Under the pieces are notes generated by a model. The model worked only from the letters and a program-made list of their open reading frames with translations. It searched no databases and was not told the origin of the DNA. A stretch of 64,000 nt of DNA from DATJPR01 sp963811705 (GTDB lineage Bacteria > Bacteroidota > Ignavibacteria > UBA10030 > UBA6906): positions 124,001-188,000 of the forward strand of contig CAWESL010000008.1 of the NCBI GenBank assembly GCA_963811705.1, in the 5' to 3' direction. Made by a program: the position numbers and the translations under genes. Positions 47,469 through 56,908 of this stretch are shown in pieces. How positions within the stretch are numbered: the first letter of the stretch is position 1; each line of letters opens with the position of its first letter.

Positions 47469-47497
47469 TTGAAACTCCGGGCATACTTCTCTATATT
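47469..47497 (+). promoter_or_regulatory. Sigma70-type promoter of the AsmA-rsmA operon
   Basis: TTGAAA (47469-47474), a 17-base spacer and TATATT (47492-47497). Transcription would start near 47504, about 20 bases before the ATG, with GGAGGG as the ribosome site. Confidence 0.65.
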
Positions 47498-47523
47498 GAT
47501 GATCTGAATTTCCGGAGGGAGGC

Positions 47524-50100
47524 ATGCCCATCACAAGAAAATCGAAGATTCTTCTCAGTGTGGCGGCGGTGCCGTTGGTCCTGATCATTGCCGCTGCGGT
47601 CGTCCTCAAGGTCGTTTTTACGAGCGACAAGTTGAAGGAGCTCGTCATCCCCCGAATCGAGGAGGCAACGCACCGCTCTGTCGCGGTCAATGACATTTCC
47701 CTTTCCCTGTTTCCGTCGATAGCCGTGGACGTCGACGGACTGCAGATCGCAAACCGTCGTGGAGCGGGGTTTTCCTCCGAGCCATTCGTTGCCCTTGATC
47801 GATTGCGTGTGAATGTCAAGCTTTTCCCCCTCCTTCATGGTCGCGTCGAGGTCTCTTCCGTTATCATTGATCGACCCAGGATTCTCATTGAAACCAACGG
47901 GGCGAACGAGACCAATTACGCCGATCTGACCGGGACCCAGGAAGCGCCTACCGCCGGCTCGCCAGGCACCGGACCGGCACCGGAGGTGCAGCCCCCGTCT
48001 TCATCAAATGCCTCCACAGGGGCCGCGCTCTCGATTTCGGGATTCAAGCTGAATGACGGGGCGATCGACTACGTCGACCACAAGGGAAATTCCGCGACAC
48101 GGATTCGCGGCCTGAATTCGGATCTTGCCCTCAATTGGCAATCGGGCATATTGACGGTCGAAACGAAATCCTCCATCGCCGATCTCAGCTACGGCACGGT
48201 CGAAACGCCAATACTTTCCGGCCTGCGGATCGCCCTTGCACCGCGCATCGTCTACGACATGCAAAAGGACGAACTCACCATTGAAAAGGGAGACGCCTCC
48301 GTTCAGAGCATGTCGATGTCACTTGTGGGGACGGTGAAAGACGTCAGGAAGAAGGTCATGATGCTCGACCTTTCCCTCGGATCTGAGAATCTGAATATCG
48401 CGGAGCTCCTCTCCCTCGTTCCGAAGGAATATATGAAACAGGCCGAAGGCCTCTCCGGCAAGGGAACGGCTGCCGTTCACCTCGCGATCACGGGTGCGCT
48501 TTCGGACTCCACTTCACCGGACGTGAAGGGAAGTATCACGGCGGACGGCGCGAGCGTCCAGTATGCAGGGATCCCCAAGCCCATCAGCAACATTTCGATC
48601 GTGTCGAAATTTGTCCGATCGCGCACCGCCCAGGAATTCCGTATCGAGAAGCTTACCGCATCCCTGGGCGAGAACCCTATCGCCATGAACATGACGGTCC
48701 GCAACTTCACCGACCCGTCGCTGACGCTTGCCGTCCAGGGTTCGATGAATCTCTCGGAGATCGGACAGTACTATCCGCTGGAACAAGGGACAACCCTTTC
48801 CGGAAAACTCACCGCCAACGTCAATGTGTCGGGGAAGGTGAAGGATCCCTCGACGCTGAAGGCCGACGGGAGCCTGCAATTTCAGAATGTGACGGCGCAG
48901 ACGGCATCCGCCGCGAAGCCCGTTCGCGATCTGAACGGGATCATCCTCTTCAATAATCAGCTCGTCGAATCCAAGAACATCTCGATGAGTATCGGCAAGA
49001 CGGATCTTGCTCTCGCGTTCTGGCTGAAGAACTATCTCTCGCTGACCTCCACGGACAAAACGGCGCCTCGTCCTGTGGCAAACGTCACGCTCCAGTCGAA
49101 ACACCTGTACACTGCCGATATCATGACGGGGGAAAACCCCGAACAGAAGCCGACCGTCGCCCAATCACCGGCGGCGAGCGGCCCGGCACCGGCGCCCGTG
49201 AAGAAGGCGCCTCAGCCAACGACTCTCCCCTTCCCCACGATGGAAATCGATGTGAGCGGGAGCGTCGGCACCTTCACGATGCAAAAGTATGAGTTTACGA
49301 ATGTGCGGATGACGATGCACATAGCGAACGGCGTTGTCACGATGCAGAACTTTTCCATGGACGCCTTCGGCGGTTCCGTTATCTCCAGGGGGTCCGTTAC
49401 CCTCCAGAATCCGCAGAAGCCCCTCTTCGATATGTCCCTTGACATGAACAGCGTCGATGCGCCGACGATGCTGACGCACTTCACCTCGTTCGGCAGCCGC
49501 CTCAAGGGACGGCTCACCATGAATACCACCATGCGGGGCGCATTGAACGACACGCTCGGGCTCGTCCCCAATACGCTCGACGGCAGTGGGAAGGTCATGA
49601 TTCAGAACGGCTCCCTGGAGGGGTTCAAAGTGAACCAATCGATCGCCAGCGCGCTCAAGCTGCCCGATCTCGAGAACATCCGCTTTAAGGATTGGTCGAA
49701 TAGTTTCACCGTCAAGGATGGGCGCGTTCAGATCAAAGACCTGAAGATCTCCGCCCTCAACGCCGATTACATCGTCAACGGTTCGCAGGGCATCGATGGA
49801 TCGCTGGACTACGCCACGTCGCTCTACCTTCCGGAGAATACCTCGTCGAAGATTTCGGTGGGTGGATTCGCCGGAGACGCGATCAACGCATTCAAGGATC
49901 CAAGTGGGCGGTTGAAATTCGATTTTAACGTGGGCGGAACGACGGACGATCCGAAAGTTCAATTGAACACCGAGGCGGCGCGGAAACGAGTGGAAGATCT
50001 CGCAAAACAAAAATTGCAGGACGAAGCAAAGAAACTCGAAGACCAGGCAAAGAAGAAAGCGGGAGACGTGTTGCGGAATATTTTCAAGGGGAAGAAGTGA
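47524..50100 (+). CDS. AsmA-like envelope protein
   Basis: The 858-residue protein has one N-terminal membrane helix (about 8-30) and a large extracytoplasmic body of repeated beta-strand segments, with the AsmA N-terminal signature (I-P-R-I-E-E-A-T-H-R-S-V, D-I-S-L-S-L-F-P-S-I-A-V-D-V-D-G-L-Q-I). An Ala/Pro-rich linker (about residues 545-575) divides two beta regions, and the end is a Lys-rich helix. The AsmA/TamB group is thought to bridge inner and outer membranes and move lipids. The rsmA start overlaps its stop by four bases. Confidence 0.82.
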   Translation: MPITRKSKILLSVAAVPLVLIIAAAVVLKVVFTSDKLKELVIPRIEEATHRSVAVNDISLSLFPSIAVDVDGLQIANRRGAGFSSEPFVALDRLRVNVKLFPLLHGRVEVSSVIIDRPRILIETNGANETNYADLTGTQEAPTAGSPGTGPAPEVQPPSSSNASTGAALSISGFKLNDGAIDYVDHKGNSATRIRGLNSDLALNWQSGILTVETKSSIADLSYGTVETPILSGLRIALAPRIVYDMQKDELTIEKGDASVQSMSMSLVGTVKDVRKKVMMLDLSLGSENLNIAELLSLVPKEYMKQAEGLSGKGTAAVHLAITGALSDSTSPDVKGSITADGASVQYAGIPKPISNISIVSKFVRSRTAQEFRIEKLTASLGENPIAMNMTVRNFTDPSLTLAVQGSMNLSEIGQYYPLEQGTTLSGKLTANVNVSGKVKDPSTLKADGSLQFQNVTAQTASAAKPVRDLNGIILFNNQLVESKNISMSIGKTDLALAFWLKNYLSLTSTDKTAPRPVANVTLQSKHLYTADIMTGENPEQKPTVAQSPAASGPAPAPVKKAPQPTTLPFPTMEIDVSGSVGTFTMQKYEFTNVRMTMHIANGVVTMQNFSMDAFGGSVISRGSVTLQNPQKPLFDMSLDMNSVDAPTMLTHFTSFGSRLKGRLTMNTTMRGALNDTLGLVPNTLDGSGKVMIQNGSLEGFKVNQSIASALKLPDLENIRFKDWSNSFTVKDGRVQIKDLKISALNADYIVNGSQGIDGSLDYATSLYLPENTSSKISVGGFAGDAINAFKDPSGRLKFDFNVGGTTDDPKVQLNTEAARKRVEDLAKQKLQDEAKKLEDQAKKKAGDVLRNIFKGKK

Positions 50101-50936
50101 CCGAACGGATCCGGCCGAGGAAATCCCTCGGGCAGCATTTTCTCCGGGACGCCCGGATCTCCCGGCGGATCGTGGATGCGATTGCGCCCGCGCGCGGAGA
50201 GGTTGTGCTGGAGATTGGCCCCGGGGAAGGCGCCCTCACCGAATTTCTCGCGGCGACGGAATGCACGCTGGTTCTGGTCGACCTCGACCGGCGGGTGGTG
50301 GAGGCAATGCGGGAGCGCTTTGGCAACAGGGCTGCGATCGTGCAGCAGGATATTCTCACCGTGGATCCGAGCGCCGTGGCGCAGGAACATGGCGTCCTGC
50401 GGCTGCGAGTCGTCGGCAACATCCCCTATTACATCACGACGCCGATTTTCTTCCATTTCCTCGACAGGCGGACTGCGGTGCAGGACCTGACGCTGATGAT
50501 GCAACGGGAAGTGGGGCGGCGCGTTGCTGCCGCGCCCGGGTCAAAGGAATACGGGATCGTCTCGGTGATCGCACAGATGCATGCGGATGTCGAGGTCCTG
50601 TTCGATGTGCAGCCAGGATCGTTTTTTCCGCGGCCCACGGTGACGTCGACGGTCATCCGGGTGCAGATGCTTCCGTCTCCGCGATTTCCGCTGAACGATG
50701 AGGGGTATTTCCGGAAGGTCGTCCGCACCGCGTTCGGGAAGAGAAGAAAGACGCTGCGAAATTCTCTTCGCGATCTGGGGGAAGAGGGCTTGAGGGAGAT
50801 TGATGCCGGAACGCTTGCACGTCGGCCGGAGGATCTTACGGTGGAGGAATTTGCCCTGCTCTCAAACCAGCTTGCACGTCGCTTTGTCGCAGGACGTCAG
50901 AGACCCGTGCTCCACGATCATGAGAACGCCCTCTGA
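50097..50936 (+). CDS. rsmA: 16S rRNA dimethyladenosine transferase
   Basis: The 279-residue enzyme starts at a GTG that overlaps the AsmA stop (GTGA). It dimethylates A1518 and A1519 of 16S rRNA during ribosome assembly. It has K-S-L-G-Q-H-F-L, the SAM motif E-I-G-P-G-E-G-A-L-T, the catalytic G-N-I-P-Y-Y-I and the F-F-P-R-P-x-V-x-S-x-V segment. The C-terminal helical domain is complete. Coupling to an AsmA-type gene is unusual, but the genes overlap so tightly that one transcript is certain in practice. Confidence 0.95.
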   Translation: MTERIRPRKSLGQHFLRDARISRRIVDAIAPARGEVVLEIGPGEGALTEFLAATECTLVLVDLDRRVVEAMRERFGNRAAIVQQDILTVDPSAVAQEHGVLRLRVVGNIPYYITTPIFFHFLDRRTAVQDLTLMMQREVGRRVAAAPGSKEYGIVSVIAQMHADVEVLFDVQPGSFFPRPTVTSTVIRVQMLPSPRFPLNDEGYFRKVVRTAFGKRRKTLRNSLRDLGEEGLREIDAGTLARRPEDLTVEEFALLSNQLARRFVAGRQRPVLHDHENAL

Positions 50937-50939
50937 CGC

Positions 50940-51974
50940 ATGAAAACCGGACCATCCCCCGCTTCATCCAACAACCACATTGCCGCCTTGAAGAATCACG
51001 CGCGGCCGATCGTCAGGCAAATTCGCCGGCTCACCCAGTATTTGCATTCCGCCGACATTCTCATGATCGGCTTTGTGTCCGTTCTGACCGTCATCAACAT
51101 CGTCTTTGCCTCCCGCGTCCCACGCTGGGGTTTCCTGGTCGTCACGAATTTTGCTGTCACGGGATTCATCATCTGGCTGGGCTATGCCCGCCACCGGTGC
51201 GGTTCCACCATACTCCGGTACGTGCATGACTGGTACGTGGCGCCGATGGTCGTCGTCTCGTTCAAAGAATTGTATTTCATGATCAAGCCGATTCATTTCG
51301 GCCGCGACTATGACGACTTGCTGATTGCCGCCGACCGCTGGCTGTTCGGCGTCGATCCCACCCACTGGCTCATGCGATTCTCCGCCCCCTGGCTCACCGA
51401 AGTCCTCCAAATAGCCTACACGGCCTTTTACCTTCTCTTCTTGATCCTGGGATACGAGATCTATCGCCGGCGTCAGTTTGACATGTTTCACTTCTTCATG
51501 TTCACGTGCGTCTACGGTTTCTTTCTCTCGTATCTCGGTTATCTTCTGCTCCCGGCCGTGGGTCCGCGGTTCACGCTCCACGATTTCTCGGCACTCGACC
51601 GGGACCTTCCCGGATTGTGGCTGACGCCGTACTTTCGATGGTTTGTGAACTGGGGGGAATCGGTTTTGACGAATGTGCCGAACGCCGTCGCGATGGCATC
51701 GGCCCAACGCGACGTTTTTCCCAGCGGCCACACGATGATGACGATCGTCCTGATGCACCTGAGCGCGAAGGCTCATGCGCGCGTCCGCTGGATCGTCTAT
51801 ATCGTCGGGTCGCTTCTGATCGTCGCCACCGTGTATGAGCGCTATCACTACGTCGTCGATCTCATCGGAGGCGTTCTATTCGCCGCGCTGTGTATTCTCA
51901 CATCGCGACGGCTCTACCACTTCACCCGAGACACCCTGCTGACCCTCGAACGCCAGTTCCCACCCGAAGTATGA
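50940..51974 (+). CDS. PAP2-superfamily membrane phosphatase/transferase
   Basis: The 344-residue protein has six to seven membrane helices. The PAP2 catalytic motifs are present: F-P-S-G-H-T near residue 259, and the downstream Y-E-R-Y-H-Y-V-V-D-L-I-G-G with the nucleophile His and its Asp. The arrangement resembles the inositol phosphorylceramide synthase/Aur1-like branch (PAP2_3) more than simple phosphatases, so it may transfer a phospho-head group or dephosphorylate undecaprenyl pyrophosphate. It follows rsmA by 3 bp and is the last gene of the operon. Confidence 0.75.
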   Translation: MKTGPSPASSNNHIAALKNHARPIVRQIRRLTQYLHSADILMIGFVSVLTVINIVFASRVPRWGFLVVTNFAVTGFIIWLGYARHRCGSTILRYVHDWYVAPMVVVSFKELYFMIKPIHFGRDYDDLLIAADRWLFGVDPTHWLMRFSAPWLTEVLQIAYTAFYLLFLILGYEIYRRRQFDMFHFFMFTCVYGFFLSYLGYLLLPAVGPRFTLHDFSALDRDLPGLWLTPYFRWFVNWGESVLTNVPNAVAMASAQRDVFPSGHTMMTIVLMHLSAKAHARVRWIVYIVGSLLIVATVYERYHYVVDLIGGVLFAALCILTSRRLYHFTRDTLLTLERQFPPEV

Positions 51975-51982
51975 AATCCCAA

Positions 51983-52209
51983 TAGTCAATAGTCGACGGA
52001 CAATCGACAATAGTCGACGAAAGGCGCATGGGAAGGACGGTATCGCGGCGGAGAAAAGAACGTAGAACGTCATTGCGTGCCACCGCCAATTGGTGTTAGC
52101 GACCCGCAATAACGTTCATGTTGACTATCGCCCGTCTCGAACAGAGTTCGAGACGAGGTCTCGTCCCGCCGAAGGCGGGACGGAACTAGGGTCCACTGAC
52201 TATTGACTA
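51983..52209. repeat. Palindrome-rich intergenic element bounded by inverted repeat
   Basis: TAGTCAATAGTC (51983-51994) and its exact complement GACTATTGACTA (52198-52209) frame the element, which lies between the convergent PAP2 and ftsZ genes. Inside are further copies of AATAGTCGAC (near 52009) and a cluster of hairpins: GTCTCGAAC-AGA-GTTCGAGAC (52134-52154), the overlapping CGAGAC-GAG-GTCTCG (52149-52163) and GTCCCGCC-GAA-GGCGGGAC (52163-52181). There is no coding frame. It looks like a REP-type or MITE-like sequence and may also end transcription from both sides. Confidence 0.65.
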
Positions 52210-52222
52210 ATGAAATTCTATC

Positions 52223-53416
52223 TTAGTCCATAATCTTGCGGAGAAACGCCGGCTTCTCCGGATCGTTCTTGTCGATCCGTTCCGCACGTTCGTGGTCCAC
52301 GCCGGAAAGCGATTGCACGTTGGGAAGCTCGATCCCTCTCCGCGTGACAGCGGGAGGATCCAGCTTCTTCAGATCGTAGGTGCCGGAAGGAACCCGCTCG
52401 ACCACCGGATTCGAATTCCTGTTCACCAGCGACGTCCGCGTCTGCGTCCCGACTCCCTGTTTCCGGTTGAAACCCGTCGCGATGACGGTCACCATCATCT
52501 CGTCGGACATGTTCTCATCGACCACGGCACCGAGGATCACGTTCGCGTCATCGCCAGCGGCGCTCGTGATGATCCCCGCGGCTTCTTCCATCTCCACCAT
52601 ACCCATGTCCGCCGGGCCGGTGATATTCACCAGGAGGCCCTGGGCGCCGGCGATGGAAATGTCGTCGAGCAGCGGGCTCGAGATCGCCGCGTGCGCGGCT
52701 TCGGTTGCGCGGTTCTCGCCTTTGGCAATCCCTGTTCCCATGACCGCGTCGCCCATCTCCCGCATCACGGTCCGCACGTCGGCGAAGTCGACATTGATAT
52801 ATCCCGGCACCGTGATCAGCTCGGCGATCCCGCGGGTAGCGCCGTACAGAACATCATTCGCCATGTCGAACGCAACAGTCATCGGAACATGCCGGTCGAC
52901 AATCGAAAGGAGTTTCTGGTTCGGCACAATGATCAGGGTATCGACCTGTTTCCGGAGCTCGTCGATTCCCGCATCGGCCTGGGCATTGCGCTTCTTCCCT
53001 TCCGTGTTGAACGGACGGGTCACAATCCCGACGACAAGGGCACCGAGGCTTTTGCCGATGTTCGCCACCAGAGGAGCCCCGCCTGTTCCCGTACCGCCGC
53101 CCATGCCTGCGGTGATGAACACCATATCGCTTCCTGAAAGGGCGCGGGTGATTTCATCCCTGTCCTCCTCAACAGCCCGATGGCCGATGGAAGGATCAGC
53201 GCCTGCGCCGAGCCCGCGGGTGAGATTTTTTCCGACCTGGATCTTGTTGGGCGCGGCATTTCGCTCCAACGCTTGAAGGTCCGTGTTGATCGCGAAGAAA
53301 TCGACGCCTTGCAGGCCCTTTTTGATCATGCTGCAAATCGCATTGCCGCCGCCACCGCCGACGCCGACGACACGGATCTTTGCTCCACGATCGAAACCAT
53401 GGTCCAGTTCGATCAC
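52223..53416 (-). CDS. ftsZ: Cell division protein FtsZ
   Basis: The protein has 397 residues from a GTG at 53416, preceded by AAGGAGG at the ideal distance; a longer frame from 53476 overlaps ftsA and is rejected. It is the tubulin-like GTPase that forms the Z ring. It shows G-V-G-G-G-G-G-N-A near residue 16, the G-G-G-T-G-T-G signature, and the synergy-loop region N-V-D-F-A-D-V. A variable linker of about 65 residues leads to the C-terminal peptide K-P-A-F-L-R-K-I-M-D, the FtsA/ZipA-binding tail. It lies 37 bp after ftsA. Confidence 0.97.
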   Translation of the reverse strand: MIELDHGFDRGAKIRVVGVGGGGGNAICSMIKKGLQGVDFFAINTDLQALERNAAPNKIQVGKNLTRGLGAGADPSIGHRAVEEDRDEITRALSGSDMVFITAGMGGGTGTGGAPLVANIGKSLGALVVGIVTRPFNTEGKKRNAQADAGIDELRKQVDTLIIVPNQKLLSIVDRHVPMTVAFDMANDVLYGATRGIAELITVPGYINVDFADVRTVMREMGDAVMGTGIAKGENRATEAAHAAISSPLLDDISIAGAQGLLVNITGPADMGMVEMEEAAGIITSAAGDDANVILGAVVDENMSDEMMVTVIATGFNRKQGVGTQTRTSLVNRNSNPVVERVPSGTYDLKKLDPPAVTRRGIELPNVQSLSGVDHERAERIDKNDPEKPAFLRKIMD

Positions 53417-53453
53417 GGGATTCCTCCTTCTAGTGATAATGTGATTTTTTGCA

Positions 53454-54698
53454 TTAGAGCTGGTCGAACCATTCACGCACGCGGTTCGTAATTCCTTTTA
53501 CCGATGTTTTCTTCTTTGCACTGGTCGAGGGCCTCTCGCTTGCCGAAGGATGACCGGCATAGCGCAGTCCATGATAGACCAGTCCGACAGCCGTTGCATA
53601 TGCCGGGTTCTCGATCTCGCGGAGCAGGCCACCGGAAAATCCCGACGGAATGCCGATCTTCACCGGCATGCCAAGGACATCCCGGGCGAGCTCTGCGGTC
53701 CCCCTGATCAGCGCGCCGCCTCCGGTGAGGACGACGCCGCCGGACAAATGTTTGGAATACCCCGAACGCTTGATTTCCATCCCCGCGATCTCCAGGATCT
53801 CCTCCATGCGCGGTTGAATGATCCTCGCCAGCAGCGTCCGATCGATTTCGATCGGCGCGCGTCCGCCGACGCCCGGCAGCACGATGGGGTCTGCCTGCGG
53901 AACGGCGGGGACATAGGCACAGCCGTACTCGCGCTTCAGGCGTTCTGCCTGATCATTGAGGACCCCCAGGACTTTACGAATGTCGTCCGTGACTTTTTTC
54001 CCGGCAATGCCGATCACGGCGGTGTGCCGGATCGTCCGTTCCTCGAACACGGCAAGGTCGGTCGTGCCGCCGCCGATATCGAGCAATGCGATGCCGACCT
54101 CCTTTTCTTCGTCATCGAGAACAGCGTAACTGGAGGCGAGGGGCTCAAGCACCATATCGGACACTTCGATGTTCGCCCGCTGGACGCATTTGTAAATGTT
54201 TTCCGCGGCGCTCACGAGTCCCGTAATGATATGCACGCTGGCTTCCATGCGTATGCCGCTCATCCCGAGAGGATCATACACGCCGTCCTGGCCGTCCACG
54301 ATGAACTCCTGCGGGATGACATGGATGATTTTCCTGTCGGACGGGAGGGAGAGGCGCTTCGTGTCTTCGATCAGCCGGTCAATGTCAGCCTGGGTGACTT
54401 CGTGCTCCGCGCTGCTGATGCTCACCACCCCGCGGCTCTGGAAGCTCTGGATGTGATCACCCGCGATCCCGACGATCGCACTCTGGATGTGCACTCCCGA
54501 TTGCGCCTCGGCTTCCGTAATGGCGGTGGCGATCGCGTTCGTGGTCCTGTCGATGTGCGTGACCACTCCGCGGTTCATGCCGTCCGAGGGGCTGCGACCC
54601 ACTCCAAGGATGTGAACACGACCCTGTTCATCCGTGCCGGCCACCACGGCGCACACTTTAGTCGTACCGATGTCGAGACCGACAATGTGGTTCATCAT
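53454..54698 (-). CDS. ftsA: Cell division protein FtsA
   Basis: This 414-residue actin-like protein tethers FtsZ to the membrane. It has G-L-D-I-G-T-T-K near residue 7, L-L-D-I-G-G-G-T-T-D in the second half, V-V-L-T-G-G-G-A, and a C-terminal amphipathic helix (V-K-G-I-T-N-R-V-R-E-W-F) that binds membrane. GAGAGGG precedes its start, which overlaps the ftsQ stop by four bases. Full length and in the normal order. Confidence 0.97.
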   Translation of the reverse strand: MMNHIVGLDIGTTKVCAVVAGTDEQGRVHILGVGRSPSDGMNRGVVTHIDRTTNAIATAITEAEAQSGVHIQSAIVGIAGDHIQSFQSRGVVSISSAEHEVTQADIDRLIEDTKRLSLPSDRKIIHVIPQEFIVDGQDGVYDPLGMSGIRMEASVHIITGLVSAAENIYKCVQRANIEVSDMVLEPLASSYAVLDDEEKEVGIALLDIGGGTTDLAVFEERTIRHTAVIGIAGKKVTDDIRKVLGVLNDQAERLKREYGCAYVPAVPQADPIVLPGVGGRAPIEIDRTLLARIIQPRMEEILEIAGMEIKRSGYSKHLSGGVVLTGGGALIRGTAELARDVLGMPVKIGIPSGFSGGLLREIENPAYATAVGLVYHGLRYAGHPSASERPSTSAKKKTSVKGITNRVREWFDQL

Positions 54699-55498
54699 GG
54701 GTTTTCCCTCTCGTGCAATGCAAGTTCCTGTTGCTGATTCCAGCGTGCAACGACAATATCATTGAATCGCAGGTCGACATATTCCAGTGCCTGCGCGCCT
54801 TCACGGGCGACAAATTCTTTCCAGAAGCCGTCAAGCTTGGCGAGCTTCACGGCGACGCCGCCATGTCCGAACGCCACGGGAATGCCGGATTCGGCGGTGT
54901 AACACAGAAGCCCGCCGTCGTCGGTAATGTGCACTTCCGAAATCCTGTGGTAAAGGTCGTCGCCAAACGCCCGGGCCGTGTCGAGCAACGCGAGCGCGCG
55001 CAGCACGGCGGCGTTGTGCACCTTCTTTCCCGGAACGAATTCCTCCGCCGGCATGCTTCCCGTCAGCAGCGGCAGGTCGAGCACTTGTGCCGATTTCACG
55101 GGCGGCAACACCCGGGCACTATCGTCCAGGTACACCGTCTTCTCGCCCACCACAGCGACAACCGGCACCCGTTCGTGAACGAGAAGCGTGATGCTGCCGC
55201 GCACATCGCGAATGACCGAGGCTGTCTCCACAAACGGATTTGCCGCCACCCGACGCCGGACCGCATCGACATCCACATTATAGAGCTTTTGTGCTTTGTC
55301 GATGTTTGCGAGGGCCACCAGGTCCTGCGCTGCGAGGAGGCGCGTTCCGCTGACGCGGATATCTTTGATCCCGACGTTGTTCTTCCACGCGTTCGCCTCC
55401 CATGCCGTGATCACGACGGCGATCGCGACGAGCATGAGCAGCGCCGCTTTCCGGCGGAGATGTTTTCTCTCGTCGACCGGCGTTTCTCTGTCATTCAT
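54695..55498 (-). CDS. ftsQ: Cell division protein FtsQ
   Basis: The 267-residue bitopic protein has a short basic cytoplasmic start, one membrane helix (about 18-34), then a POTRA-type domain beginning I-K-D-I-R-V-S-G-T-R-L-L and a beta domain with I-T-L-L-V-H-E-R-V-P-V-V, typical of FtsQ/DivIB. It is a hub of the divisome outside the membrane. It overlaps murC by four bases (ATGA) and ftsA by four. Confidence 0.9.
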   Translation of the reverse strand: MNDRETPVDERKHLRRKAALLMLVAIAVVITAWEANAWKNNVGIKDIRVSGTRLLAAQDLVALANIDKAQKLYNVDVDAVRRRVAANPFVETASVIRDVRGSITLLVHERVPVVAVVGEKTVYLDDSARVLPPVKSAQVLDLPLLTGSMPAEEFVPGKKVHNAAVLRALALLDTARAFGDDLYHRISEVHITDDGGLLCYTAESGIPVAFGHGGVAVKLAKLDGFWKEFVAREGAQALEYVDLRFNDIVVARWNQQQELALHERENP

Positions 55499-56880
55499 GT
55501 TTTCCCTGCCTTCAGGCCGGCGACAAATTCCTCACCGAATTTCCAGATGTCTCCCGCTCCCATCGTAATGATCATGTCGCCCTTCCTTGCGATCGACGCA
55601 AGGAAGGCCGGGATCTTTGTCTTGTCCGGAACGTAGTGGACCTGTTTATGCCCGAAATCCTTTGCGGCATTCGCGATCAGTTCCCCCGTCACTCCCTGGA
55701 TGGGCTCTTCGCGCGCCGGATAGACATCGGTGAGGACCAGGACATCGGCATCGAAGAACGCCCGCCCGAAATCTTCATAGAAGTCTCTCGTCCGCGAGTA
55801 CAGATGCGGTTGAAAGACGCAGACGACCCGCCTGCGCCATCCTCCTTTTGCCCCCTGCAGCGTCGCCCTGATCTCCGTCGGGTGGTGCGCGTAATCGTCG
55901 ATGACCGTGATCCCGTGCACATCCGCCTTGACCTCCCAGCGTCGGAACACGCCGGTGAATTTCTCCACTCCGCGCTTGATCGTCGCAAACGGCACCTGCA
56001 TCTCCAGTCCGACCGCGATCGCGGCGAGGGCGTTCAGGACATTATGCCGCCCGGGGACATGGAGAACGATCGCTCCGAGATCGTTGCCTTTGCGAAGAAC
56101 GGTGAAGGTCGTCGTGTTCTCCTTGTGAACCACATCCACGGCCTGTAGATCCGCCTGGCCGTTGAACCCGTACGTCACGATCTTCTTCCTGATTTTCGGC
56201 ATGATCTCCTGGAGCGCGGGCTCATCGAGACAGAGAACGACAAACCCGTAAAAGGGGACCTTGCCGGCGAACTGCACGAACGCCGCCTTGATATCCTCCA
56301 GGTCGCGATAACAATCGAGATGGTCGGTCTCCAGAGTTGTCAACACGGCAATCGTCGGCGTCAGCGAAAGAAACGACCGGTCATACTCGTCGGCCTCGAC
56401 GACGATGAATTCGCCTTTCCCCAGCCGGGCGTTCGAACGGGCAAGCAGATTCACGCGTCCGCCAACGATCACGGTCGGATCGATCCCTCCCTCCATGAGC
56501 ACGAGGCCGGTCATGGTCGTGGTCGTCGTCTTTCCGTGCGTCCCGGCAATGCCGATGCCGTACTTCAGCCGCATGACCTCCGCGAGCATTTCCGCCCGGC
56601 GGATGGCCGGGATGTTACGCCGCTGCGCCTCGACCAGTTCGGGATTGTCCGGCGGAACCGCAGAAGAGAAGACGAGGACATCAACATCCGGCTCCACGTT
56701 CGCGGCCGCGTGGCCGATATAGACGTGCGCGCCCAGCGTTGCGAGGCGCTCGGTGTTTTCCGACGCGGCGCGGTCCGATCCGGTCAGCGTGAACCCCTGA
56801 TCGATGAGGATCTCCGCGATGCCGCTCATCCCGATGCCGCCGATGCCGACGAAGTGGAGTTTCTTAATTGATGAAAACAT
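55495..56880 (-). CDS. murC: UDP-N-acetylmuramate--L-alanine ligase
   Basis: This 461-residue cytosolic Mur ligase adds L-Ala to UDP-MurNAc with ATP. It has the G-I-G-G-I-G-M-S-G nucleotide-sugar loop near residue 12, the ATP motif A-G-T-H-G-K-T-T-T-T, and E-A-D-E-Y-D, with D-D-Y-A-H-H-P-T-E-I in the third domain, which is diagnostic of MurC. It follows the unknown membrane gene by 28 bp and overlaps ftsQ. Confidence 0.96.
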   Translation of the reverse strand: MFSSIKKLHFVGIGGIGMSGIAEILIDQGFTLTGSDRAASENTERLATLGAHVYIGHAAANVEPDVDVLVFSSAVPPDNPELVEAQRRNIPAIRRAEMLAEVMRLKYGIGIAGTHGKTTTTTMTGLVLMEGGIDPTVIVGGRVNLLARSNARLGKGEFIVVEADEYDRSFLSLTPTIAVLTTLETDHLDCYRDLEDIKAAFVQFAGKVPFYGFVVLCLDEPALQEIMPKIRKKIVTYGFNGQADLQAVDVVHKENTTTFTVLRKGNDLGAIVLHVPGRHNVLNALAAIAVGLEMQVPFATIKRGVEKFTGVFRRWEVKADVHGITVIDDYAHHPTEIRATLQGAKGGWRRRVVCVFQPHLYSRTRDFYEDFGRAFFDADVLVLTDVYPAREEPIQGVTGELIANAAKDFGHKQVHYVPDKTKIPAFLASIARKGDMIITMGAGDIWKFGEEFVAGLKAGKT

Positions 56881-56908
56881 TTCTGATCCCTGAACCCTGA
56901 TTCCTACG

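Noticed and set aside
51983..52209. CRISPR-like array
   Set aside because: The repeated units are palindromes and inverted repeats without regular spacing or spacers.
53417..53476. Longer FtsZ start at 53476 overlapping ftsA
   Set aside because: The GTG at 53416 has a perfect AAGGAGG and gives the normal FtsZ N-terminus.
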